Shown: piece by piece, positions 40,977 to 51,334 of the stretch
Numbering within the stretch: the first letter of the stretch is position 1
Layout of the letters: every line of letters starts with the position of its first letter
Assembly (NCBI GenBank): GCA_933822405.4
Contig: CAKOGP040000114.1
Location: forward strand, 1 to 64,000
Direction of reading: 5' to 3'
DNA length: 64,000 nt
Source: Cylindrotheca closterium
Taxonomy: Eukaryota > Bacillariophyta > Bacillariophyceae > Bacillariales > Bacillariaceae
Made by a program: the position numbers and the translations under genes
Notes under the pieces: model-generated
The model's input: only the letters and a program-made list of their open reading frames with translations
What the model was told of the DNA's origin: nothing
The model's database searches: none

Positions 40977-41207
40977 TTACTTATTGTTCGAAATGTCTTT
41001 TTTTGGCTTACGTCAATCTTCTTTGGGCCCAAGGGAAAAAAGTGTCAACACCTGCGAACTGTAGTCGAGGGGGTCGATTCCTAGTTTTAAAATCAGTCAG
41101 CGACACGTGCACGATTCAAGCTACTTATTGCACGCCGGACAAGATTCCCGCCTACCCGCAATAAATATACTTTCTCATTGCACGCATGAGGTCTGAAATC
41201 TTTTTTT
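40977..41207. promoter_or_regulatory. Divergent promoter region upstream of the first SET-aminopropyltransferase gene
   Basis: About 230 to 370 bases separate the two divergent genes, depending on the start chosen for the minus-strand gene. An ACGTCA (CO2/cAMP-responsive-type core reported in diatom promoters) lies near 41013 and an ACACGTGC (G-box-like) near 41104. These are short words and may be chance. Confidence 0.35.
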
Positions 41208-44200
41208 ATGATATGGCCTTATTGCATAAACATCACCATGACAATCCTGCAAATGCTGTCTTGTGGTTTGGTTTCAATAGTCCTACTTACATCCCCTTTT
41301 CCCACCCTCGGTCAAGCTGAAGACAAGGTTTGTGACGCTTCAACTGGCAACCAGAATTGTCCCAATGAACTTGATGGCTTCGGAATACAGGACAACAATG
41401 ACGACAAGGCGTATGATTTGGTTCAATCCATGATGAAATCTCTGCAAGAACATGATGACGGCTTCTTCAACCAGGATAAGCTTGAAATCCGTCGTCGGAT
41501 ACCAAATGATGCTTCTTCACCGTTGGGTATCTTTGCTACGGACGACATCTCATCAGATGAATTGTTGCTAAAGTTTCCTGCGGAATCTCTGATACGCATT
41601 GAACCCTCTGGGTCGTACGACGAGGACACTTGTCGATTGAAAGATGCACTAATGGAAGAAATGAAAAAGGGCGAAGAATCTGAATTCAAAGATTACATTG
41701 ACCTTCTGCTGCTTCAGACACCCACAATTCCAGCAGCTTGGTCCGATCAGGGTCAAGTATTGTTGCATCACATGCTTACGGATACCGGTATGAGCGACGG
41801 AATGGAGAGACTACTGCCTCCAAGCGATCCGACATCGCTCTATGACATTACTTGCTACGACGACGAGGATGAAGTGGAAGAGAAACTTTTACATTTCGCC
41901 GTCATCAACGGATATGACATTCTAATGGCACCTGTGTACGACGTCATCAATCATTCCAATCACCCCGACAAGATCAGCGTCAAGAATACTAGCGTGCAAA
42001 GAAAGCACGGATTCGAAGTCTCAGCATCTAGAGGCATCAAACAAGGTGAAGAACTTTTACATTCCTACAACCGATGTCTAGATTGTGACGGGGATTCAGA
42101 TATCTTTGGAACTCCCGAAATCTTTCGAAACCATGGATTCGTGGAAGATTATCCTCAACGATATGAACTCTTTGGGGGCCACTTTGACGAAGAAGACGCT
42201 GGCTTTGACATTGTCGAAAGAAATGGCACTCTTTCTGTGGAGTGGTTGAAGAAACCATTCTTTAATGGAGGCAGAATACCAATTATGAGACGACAGCTAA
42301 AACGGTTGGATCAATTCCAATTCGAGGAACTAATGCCTGCCAAAACGACGCTTCACGAGACGGAGTGGAATTTACTTCATCAATACTACGAAGCTTTGAC
42401 CGTGGCATTGTCGCTGGCTCTGTCGGATGCCGACGCTGATGAATTTGACGAAACGTTTGATTATAACTTTGATCCCAAGGTTGAATATTGTCTACCTGAA
42501 GACACGCATGTCATTAACAAACTTGACAAGTATCGGGATGTAATTTATCAATCGGAGACTCTCATCTGGGCATCAAAACACTTTCACCCCATTGATTCAT
42601 TGCAATCCGAATATCAAACGATTGAATACTACAAAGAACCAAAGACAAAGGATGTGTGTTTTTACATTGATGATATCTTTCAAATGTGTGGGGTAAGTGG
42701 TTGTTTCAATTGAGCTCTCAATAGACTGAACCTTTGGAGTTTTTTTCTGGATTGGAATGCTAACATGCACCACCTATTACTTTACTTTGACAGTCATACT
42801 GGCCGTATTATCATGAGATGCAAGTTCACAAAGCGGCAAAATATCTAAAGGATGATATTAAACGAGTTCTCTTTGTCGGTGCAGGTGACAATGGACTTTT
42901 GAATGAAATCGTCAAATATCCATCCTTGGAGCTGGTGGTCGGTTTGGAATTGGACCAGCATGTCTCGAGACTGGCATTTAAGCATTTTGCAGCAAAGCCA
43001 CACTTTGACAATCCCAAGGTACAATGGTGGTTTGGAGATGCATCCAAGACGCTATTCATGCTACCGAAAGAGTATTTTGGGTCATTCGATATGGTCCTGG
43101 TGGACTTGTCGGATACTGTCTTGTCACTCACTGTTTCTGGTGAACTTGATGTGGTTGGGGCACTCTCATTGCTCCTTCGACCAGGTGGGGTCTTCTCCAT
43201 GAACGAATTGTAAGTAAGGTGACTGACTGACACTCGCTCACTTGTTTCGTGTACTGGGATCCGACCAGGCAATGACTCACGCAACTGATAAACTTCGCAT
43301 TTTGTAGGTTCTTTCGACGCGTTAGCGATGTATTCAAGCACACTGTCTACTATCAGTTTACGGGTGTTCCAAAGGTCCTTGACCAAGGTTTCATTTTTGC
43401 TAGTAATGATATTGACTTGCTGCACCAAGACTTGACGGATCACGAAATTAAGAACATCCATGTAGAAGACTCGATTCTGAAGACGGACCATCGATTCAGA
43501 CACGTGCATGACTACCGACGCAACCCCCACAGCTCATCGCAACAGATCTGCCAAGACTCGAGTGAACAGAAAGCAGAGCTAACATGGCAAGAGACAAGTT
43601 TTGGAATTTTTATGGCGATCGAGGCAGAGGACCTTGAAAGCTCTGAACTGGGATCGCGAACCAAAGTACAAGCCAGAATCGAATCCGCATTGACGAATGC
43701 GGGGTTTCGTGTGATTGAATCCACCAATGATAGTTTGACAGACAATGTTTTTGTAGTGGTGATGGAAGAAGGATACGCGACGGTCCGACTGCACGAGGAA
43801 GAAAAGTATGTCGGTTTTGACACTGTCTTGTGGAGTTCCTTCAACAATCAGGAAACATTAAAAGAAGTACTTGTGGAATCAGTTGGTGGTTCGATTTCCG
43901 CAACTTCTTCCTTCCGAATTGTCACTGGTGGCATGTTTGGTACCAAAGCTTGGAAAGAAGACCGAAAGAGCCATGGGCCCGAGATCGTAAACGAATGCCC
44001 CAAAGCAGAAAAGAAGAAGTTTGTCAAACCAGAAAATGTCTTTCCGGTTGCACTTGAAGGAAGTATGGATCTTGTTCAAGACAAAGGCAAATTTGTGGTC
44101 GCAGTCCTTTGCCCCCCTGCAGGGGTACCATGCGAGAGCATCGATCTGTTGAAGAAGCATTCAAAGGTTGCTTCAGTTGCCAGTTTCAATGCTTGCGCCG

Positions 44201-45333
44201 AAACGGAATCCTTGAACGATGACAAACTCTGCAGCATTGAATCTGCTGCCAAGCAAATGGACACGATATCCTCATCCAAGATTCGAGCCATGGTGGTCGA
44301 TGCGGCTTGCCCTCCATCCATGGAAGACTTGCCATTGGCGATGAAGCGAAAGGGTATCTTTGCTTCCGATGTCCTTGCCATGGCCACCATCAGCTCACGT
44401 CACGAGCTCTGGAGACGGCAATTGGTTGATAAGATACGTCGCAAAGTCGTGCCAGTAGACCCAGTCTTTCGAGCTCATGTCGTTTTCAACTCAACGTCAG
44501 ATGAACTCAGCAGCAGCACGGAGCTTGCAATCACATCTTCTGGGGATGAACTCTTCATGGAGCACTTGAGGGAATCGGTTGCCAAGATGCAAAAAACGAG
44601 TGGTTTAGATCTGCATGTTAGCAACATTTTGGGAGGGCTTTGGAGAGAAGAAACCCGCTGGGTTTTCCCTGACGAAGAGGCTTCGAAACTGTTCTATCCA
44701 GAAGATTATGATCACTCAAGCTCGTTGGATCAATATATGAGTCAACGTCCACTGGGAATTCAAGCCGTTGTCCAACTTCATAATTTAGCGCCGCTCGAGA
44801 TGAATGAAGAAATCGAATATACTCTTTATTTGGAAAATGACGAAACCTTCAAATCCAACGTCAAGACAGTCAATGGTAACGGCGTTTATACCGTCTTTGA
44901 CTTCTTTGGAGACGACTTGAATCTACCAAGGTACAGATTAAAGAGCCTCAGCGGAGATGGCGTCGCCAACTTGACTGCATCAGATATGAAAGAGGCCTTT
45001 GATGTCGTTTTTGTCAGCGAGAATGATAAGAATCCCATGTACACAAATACTTTTGAAGGAATCGGAGAAGGCACTGTATTCGTTGCGATTTGGGAAGACG
45101 GTCAAGCCATTATGGTTTGGGACGGGCGCCATACTGTGGATCTGAATGTGTACTGTGAGGATTTGGGAACCTTCCAAATGATACAGAATCGCATTCAAGG
45201 AAGGCTACTAACGTTGAAGATACATTTGTTGGACATACACCCTAGAGGATATGGTCATGTCGTCAATTTCGCAACTGACAAGGAACAACATCCAACCCCA
45301 CATTGGTTTGATGACGTTGAAAACGCCAAATAA
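41208..45333 (+). CDS. SET domain / aminopropyltransferase / SpeD-like fusion, gene 1
   Basis: Three exons, 41208-42692, 42794-43209 and 43308-45333; introns of 101 and 98 bases, phases 0 and 2; about 1308 aa. A start at an internal Met (MTILQMLSCGLVSIVLLTSP) gives a clear signal peptide ending near GQA. Domains in order: (1) SET, about residues 100-310, SETD3/Rubisco-LSMT-like, with GIFATDDI, INHSNHP and GEELLHSYN, all key positions kept; (2) aminopropyltransferase, about 495-635, with YYHE, VLFVGAGDNGLLNE, GLELDQ, GDAS and VDLSDT, matching spermidine-synthase substrate and AdoMet positions; (3) a SpeD-like fold, about 725-860, lacking the processing Ser; (4) an unrecognised middle part; (5) a second SpeD-like fold, about 1220-1295, ending HPRGYGHVVNF. 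The likely role is synthesis and N-methylation of long-chain polyamines for silica deposition, inside the ER or silica vesicle. Paralogs are at 51335 and 60554. Confidence 0.83.
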
Positions 45334-46240
45334 TTCCTTGCAAAGCTACTTGCAGAAGTGTACAGTACCGGTATGTTGAAGAAGTATACGGTTTGCCAGA
45401 AGATACGCCGCATTTTGCATGGAGTCGCTCACAAGCGAACATCCATAGAAACGTAACAACACCTTGGATCTTGACTTTTAAGGTTGCTCTTGCCGCAATT
45501 CATTTGGAGGAGACTGGTGGAAGCCAAGAAATAAAATATTTGATTTTACTACGAATTGTGGCTGCTCCTACAATTTGAATTCTGTGTGTGGTGTTGGTTG
45601 TAATTGTCCCATACCGTACATAAAACACTTTCGCACATAATCACTTTCGCACATGACATATATGCGTATGGGGTAGGGGCTTCAAAGTGGGGGAATTTGC
45701 AGACATGATAACGTGCCGTAAAGCAAGGATCTAGAAAAGAGACAAACAAGATGATGGACTCCAAATAAAAATGAAACATTTTAAAAAATAAAATAAAAAC
45801 GATGAAAAACAGTTGTGGAAAATTACACGATGAAAAAGTCGAAAGTGAAAACAAATCACAGCCACTCCACTCCGACTGCGGTATCGTGTAATCGTACATA
45901 TTAATACAAATACTCGTACTCCTGTTAACCATTAGCGACCCGACCGACCTCTCAATGACCCACCGCACGATAATGAAGATGCAGTCGACATCTTTCGTCA
46001 TATATATGATCGACAATGGTCCAACCTTCCAACACTTTACAATCAGCGTCCCGAATCCATCATGACATTGAAACAAAAATCCATCCCCTACAAAACACCG
46101 CGTCAACCGAGACCGCACCAAACGAGGATTCATTCGAAGGAGTCAATCGTGTTAAAAACACGGCAAATTGGCGATCTCCCACCTGCCGTATGGTTTTCAC
46201 TCCACACCTCAACGCAACACCTCACAATTTCAATTATGAA
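45334..46240. other. Intergenic region, no gene seen
   Basis: About 900 bases. Contains TACCGGTA at 45366-45373 and the word ACTTTCGCACAT twice at about 45627 and 45642. A minus-strand open frame at 45549-46133 is Phe/Cys-rich without a domain and I do not accept it as a gene. Confidence 0.45.
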
Positions 46241-47596
46241 CCTCTTTGAATCAACTAGTACAACAATGTCAACAACAACAAGAGCAATCATGACCAACTA
46301 CATCTCTACCTTTCTCAATCAAGAAAGCTTGAAAAGCATCAGCTTTCCCAAATTACCTCGAATGAGTGCCATCACTCAACAACAACAAGTTCAAGAAACC
46401 ATCATTACTGGTTTGGTTTGTGCAGTCGCAATTGTGTTACTTCGGTACATGGTACTGGACACTTACCAAACCTATCAGAGACTTTGCAGGCAATGGAACA
46501 GACGACAGCCTCCTGTTTCCATCCTTCATCATCCAGAAGGGTCTCGAAAGGAAACCGGAGTTGGTTGGGTGTGTTCACCAGAAAAGCAAACTGTGTCCGT
46601 TTTGCCAATATCTTCCGTTGAACCTTTGTCCCAAACAAGCAAGAGCTACAATCTTGCAAGGAATGCTGGGGTCTGATTCAATGGCGCATTCAACTTCACG
46701 ACAAAGTCATTCCTGAGATAGAGAACACAGTGAGATTTGTTCCACACACTCCTGTGTCCATTCTTCATCCTTCAAGAAAAGATTGGGGATCACCCAAACC
46801 AGCCTCTTCAAACCGAGTCCAATTTGCCCCTCAGACTTGAAGGAGAAACTTCATTCCCGACAAGCAAGATCTTCAGTCCCGAAGGCAGCTAATTCATCAA
46901 ATTGACCGCAAGATCAAGAGGCGGAATGCCCAATGCTGGAAGATCAATTTCAAACCTACTGTGCTTGCCACCATTATCAAAGATCCAGCAGAAGAAGATT
47001 TGAGTGACATTGACTCGTCTTTGGATACTGGATTTATTGATGGCAAAGTCGACTCTGAAACTATTGCAATTGTGCTCAAGAACCACTGACAACTCTCCAA
47101 TTTTCCGGTACCAATGGATTTGGATGACGCCGACAATGAGCCCTGCATGGAAGAACAAGCACCATTGTCACTCAAGCAAACCACAACTTCCTGCCTTATT
47201 TCATCCAGATCCACTAAGCCTCGCAAAATAAATTCATCTACGGTTCAAACTTGCGCTGTACCATGGGCCAAACAAACCAACGAACGCTTCACTCTTTTGC
47301 TACTTGTCATTATCAAAGATCCAGAAGAAGACAGCAACAAGAGCCACATTGACTCGTCGTTGGATGCTGGATTAAACAATGACATTGCCAATGAGCGATC
47401 AACTCGTCTTGCCAAAGCTGACGCCATTTGGGTCAAGAAGGCCAAGGAGATCTTGGCCAAGAAGTTGAATTCCAACAAGATGATCAAGGCCGAGAGGTTC
47501 AGGTGGGGGAAAAATGCAAGGGCCAGAAGAAGCAAGGGCCAGAAGAAAGAAATGTCTGAAAAGGAGATCGATTTTGAACCAACCTTTCTTTATTGA
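46241..47596 (+). pseudogene. Decayed or repeat-derived coding region with repeated modules
   Basis: Protein-like sequence changes frame and meets stops along this stretch. The first piece (about 46236-46676) starts MNLFESTSTTM and has a membrane helix (IITGLVCAVAIVLLRYMVLD). A repeated module is then visible: PVSILHHPEGSRKE and, about 260 bases later, TPVSILHPSRKDWG; CVRFANIFR, stop, TFVPNKQELQS and later RVQFAPQT, stop, RRNFIPDKQDLQS. The stop falls at the same place in both units. A second module, IIKDPAEEDLSDIDSSLDTG, recurs about 335 bases downstream as IIKDPEEDSNKSHIDSSLDAG. The last piece (47114-47596) ends in a basic tail. It could be an old gene with tandem repeats now decaying, or a multi-intron gene that I could not assemble. 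No function can be assigned. Confidence 0.4.
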
Positions 47597-48258
47597 AGAT
47601 CCAAAGGAGGAGGAGGAAGAAGAAGTCAACACCATGAACGAGAAGAAGGAATTTTATTGTCACATTTCCGAGGGATCCTTTGGAAGGCTAGTGTTTGCCT
47701 TTGTGGTTTCTAGTGGATTGGTCACTCACTAGGTTGCATCGGCGACAATTTCATGGCTTGCTGAGATTGGGTGTTTCCCTCCAGTCTTGTTTGGCCACCT
47801 ACTAGTGTAAAACGAATTGTTTGGGTGGAACGACGGGGGTATGGGATGGGTAGGCCAAAGGCTCCTAAGCGCGTCCTGATCAGCAAGAGGAACTCCCCCA
47901 AAAAGTGTCATGATCTCATCGTCCCCCAAGACCAGTTTTTTTTCACACTCGCTCAATAATACGTGCACAAATACATACAGTATCCCATAAATTCCAAAAT
48001 GGCGGAATCAAAACGAGTCCTATACCATCTGAGCTTTACTTTCAAATGACGCCGCGTTTCTGGTACGAGTGTGAATGTGGGATTCAAACCATGATTGTCA
48101 TTTGCACCTGAGTGAGATCAAGTGGAGGCAAGAAAGCAACAACACGAGGACAATCTCTCTGATCACCATTGATTAGTTACACGCTTTAGATTGTGACAAG
48201 TATAACTGAAGTTATCGTGATTGTTCTTTTGAGGACATGCACAGATTGATATAAAAGG
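47597..48258. other. Intergenic region, no gene seen
   Basis: About 660 bases with no supportable frame; a GAGGAGGAGGAAGAAGAAG purine run lies at about 47606-47624. Confidence 0.5.
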
Positions 48259-49597
48259 ATGAACAACAAAGAAGAAACAACGGCGGACTGTAATATTAAT
48301 ACCGCCAACCTCTCTACCTTTGAGGGAAATGGAAAAGATGACCTCAATAGGTACAAGAGAAGGGGCGCGTTGGCTGCAGCACTTCTCGTTCTGGGCATCA
48401 CCGTGGTCGTGCTACTAGTTCTCCACAGAGAAGATGATAGTAACCGGACGACAGGCTCATTCACCATTGGTAATGATGATGCCGATAATCTACGTAAGAA
48501 GGCTTACGAAGGGATGCAGGGCGCGGCCCATCAGCTATGGAACACAAGTCATGACGACGACGTGGGCCCAAATAACCGAGACTGGAAAGAGGAGGTAGAC
48601 AAATCTCTCAAAGAGCGAGGATTGTACCTAAACTCGAGAAATGCAACCTATTTGCTAAATGCGCGCGGAAAAACCTTGACGATAGGTGATGATGTTGAAA
48701 TTAGAGAGTTTGACGAGAATGAAGAACGTGATTGCAGTGAACTGCCCTTGCAAGGTGTGCTACAGGCAATGCGTAAAGTAGGAGTGCTGCAATACAAAAG
48801 TCCCGATACTGTGGCCGAATGGGCTGCATGGCAAGGGTGTTTGATACGCAGTCACGCGGGTACAATTATGGTAGCGGGGTAATACGGATGACAATAAGGA
48901 ACACCGCCGTAACCTAATAGGGACCCCAGGAGCAGGTATACAATTGAAGAATCAGATATTAATGTCAACTGTCTCGAGCACCAATCAGGAGTTCTTTCCT
49001 ATACTGGCAAACATTTATCCATGGGCCTCTACAGACGGGACTGGACCCCAATTCAGTTCCATCGACCAAACCATGGGGTTCAATGAGATGGTTGCGGCAG
49101 CTATGGACACTGCGTCATTCGGATCAGGTGGTTTTGAGATTCATCACCTTCTCAAAGCACGGCAACCTACCACCGCGGTGAGACTCGAACTTGGGCGCGT
49201 AGATGGATTTAGGAGTGTCCAATTGGCCTGGCTTCGTGAAGGGTGCAACAATGGTGGTGACTTTGACCTTACAGATGCCTACGACCACGAAGTGGTGTGT
49301 CTTCCGCAATACAGTAGTATATTCGTGGCTGCTGCAGAGGTAGGAGGAGGAGAAGCTTGTCTTGAACTATCAACAACAGCATCAGCAGAATCTCTAAACA
49401 CGGCAGTAGAAACCGGGAGATACCAGAATAGTTGCAGTATACCACCAATCAATGCAATGGTAGAACTTCCAAGCGGAGTGACACTGTGGGAAGTGCAGGT
49501 TGGTAGGACAGAACGAAACGGAATATTCAATGGGCTTTCGCTAAAGGAGAATTATTTCGCCAGGGTGTGGCTAACAGTGAAACCGAGCGACTGTTAG
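48259..49597 (+). pseudogene. Type II membrane protein of unknown function, split by a one-base frameshift
   Basis: Two adjacent frames, 48259-48882 (207 aa) and the frame open up to 49597, look like one gene. In the first, an N-terminal cytosolic tail is followed by one membrane helix (GALAAALLVLGITVVVLLVL, about residues 36-55) and an extracytosolic part with Cys residues. It ends VAG, stop, at a run of four G (about 48876-48879). Reading one G fewer continues without a stop through NTDDNKEHRRNLIGTPGAGI into the second frame, which contains QEFFPILANIYPWA, VRLELGRVDGFRSVQLAWLR and several Cys (CLP, CLE, SCS, final PSDC). The combined product would be about 445 aa. I do not recognise the family. 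The break may be a real mutation, a sequencing error in a homopolymer, or a short intron that I missed. The Cys pattern and topology suggest a disulphide-stabilised lumenal or extracellular domain. Confidence 0.6.
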
Positions 49598-50033
49598 CCT
49601 GGCGGGGTTGAGCAGTAGTGTACTGGCCTGGTTAATCAATATTGTTTATCACCCGTACGAGTACACCGAATGGGAGTCTGCAGCAGGGACCGTCGCAGGA
49701 CGTAAAACTAGTAACGTCAATTTCATAAAAATACATAAGCCTGCATATAAGTCTATTGATTGAATGCGGATGCGCCGACCATGAATCTCGTTGTTGTGCT
49801 AGAAGACACATCTCAGGATGACAAGTCTTGATTGAGCAATGATGCTCTCCCAAACATGTTCTCCATATTCGTGACTAAAGAAACATCCCAGTTGGTAATA
49901 TCTGAACGTACTGTACAAAGACTAATCAGGTTTGGCAAATGATTACATAGTGGCTACTTTCTAGGCAAGACAAGTAGTATTTCAATTACTTCAATGAGTG
50001 CAGCTCTATGAGCTCCACTCAATGGTGCTGTAG
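49598..50033. other. Intergenic region, no gene seen
   Basis: About 435 bases between convergent genes; nothing beyond AT-rich 3-prime sequence. Confidence 0.5.
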
Positions 50034-50816
50034 CTAGCAAAAAGCACCTTGATGTCGAGCTACAATGGATTCATTGGCCGCTTGCTGAAAAGAGTTTTGT
50101 TCGTGCCTCTGCTGCGCCTTTTTATCTTTGCGCTTGTAATATCGATTGGTGGCCATTCCAACACCAGCGCCAACCACAATTCCCGCTGGTCCAAGCGTCA
50201 GACCTCCGACTACCATTCCACCTGCTGTAGCAACCACTCTAGCTTGTTTTCGGACCTGCTTGTACCTCGCACGTTTGGGATGAACATCGGGGGCAATGGC
50301 AAGGTTATTGATTGACGAAGTCAGCTGGGAGAAAGGCACCATGTCTACGCTTGTGCTCGAGACACTGGATTCTGCAGCAGATAGACTGGATTTGGTAGAT
50401 TTCGTTCCCAGTGTATGAATGTCCGTCTTGTGGTGTTGCATTTGATTCAGAGCTGACTGTGATGCAATGATCAATTCGTTATTTTGTGACGTTGGCATAA
50501 CTGGATAAGACTGTAAATAGACGGGAGCCTCCATTGGTGCTTCGTTTTCGTTGCCTTCCATTTGGACTATGTAAGGATGATCCATAGGAGGTATTGCAGA
50601 AGTAACTGGCGGTTGCTGATATCCATTTCCATTAGGAGCTACAAGACCATCAGGAAACTCAAAATGGACCCTATGCTGTCCATCGGAAGGTGTGATCGGT
50701 TGTTGAGCAGTAACGGTAGGTGACAACATTTCTGATGATCCTCCCATGTATGTTCCAGGAGAAGCAAGCGAGTTGTGGGTTGCAACTTGGAGATGTAAGT
50801 CTGTTCGAATCTGCAT
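50034..50816 (-). CDS. Gly-zipper protein of unknown function
   Basis: 260 aa, single exon. The first 190 residues are polar, with Gln, Pro, Ser and Met and no clear fold. Residues about 195-235 form a conserved-looking segment: a basic lead (KRARYKQVRKQARVVATAGG), a Gly-zipper (GGMVVGGLTLGPAGIVVGAG) and a basic tail (NRYYKRKDKKAQQRHEQ). Gly-zipper segments of this kind pack in membranes or self-associate; similar segments are common in diatom and bacterial proteins of unknown role. There is no signal peptide. The gene lies between the split membrane protein and the second polyamine-type fusion gene. Function unknown. Confidence 0.72.
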   Translation of the reverse strand: MQIRTDLHLQVATHNSLASPGTYMGGSSEMLSPTVTAQQPITPSDGQHRVHFEFPDGLVAPNGNGYQQPPVTSAIPPMDHPYIVQMEGNENEAPMEAPVYLQSYPVMPTSQNNELIIASQSALNQMQHHKTDIHTLGTKSTKSSLSAAESSVSSTSVDMVPFSQLTSSINNLAIAPDVHPKRARYKQVRKQARVVATAGGMVVGGLTLGPAGIVVGAGVGMATNRYYKRKDKKAQQRHEQNSFQQAANESIVARHQGAFC

Positions 50817-51334
50817 TGTCGTTTGTGTGAATCTTTGATTATAGGGGCTGGGCTATTCTAAAGCTATAATTGTGTGTTTTATGCTGCTGAGAAAACACCT
50901 TCTAAAGTCTGATGTTGACTGAAAGATGAAATTCAAAGCAGATGTGATGGCGATCGAAGCACGCGTGATTTTGTGGAGGGGTCGACGTCGGCTTTGGCTT
51001 CGGTTCGAAAATGTGCCCTAATTAGGAATTTTTTTGCCGCCGTTGTTGCGAATTTATTGGATGGTATGCTTAGAAAATACGCAGTACTTGGGCAGGCCAG
51101 CTCCCTTGAATTTTCAAAAACTGGCGTCGATGTGACACCGGATGGATAACGTGGAAGTCATGATCGCTGATTTCAAGTCATGAAAGGAACCACTTGGATC
51201 TTCCACATGGAAAGTGTAACAGGTAACGACGCTACCAACATGTTTCGCACATGTTTCTTCATCCGCAAGACTGAATCGAAACTAGGCCCACATTCTTGAA
51301 AATTTCGATATCTATTTGTACTACAAGTAAAGAA
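50817..51334. other. Intergenic region, no gene seen
   Basis: About 520 bases between the upstream side of the Gly-zipper gene and the 3-prime end of fusion gene 2. No frame or repeat worth reporting. Confidence 0.5.

Noticed and set aside
45549..46133. A 194-codon minus-strand open frame
   Set aside because: Composition is Phe/Cys/Ile-rich as expected from AT-rich non-coding DNA, with no domain, repeat or neighbour support.
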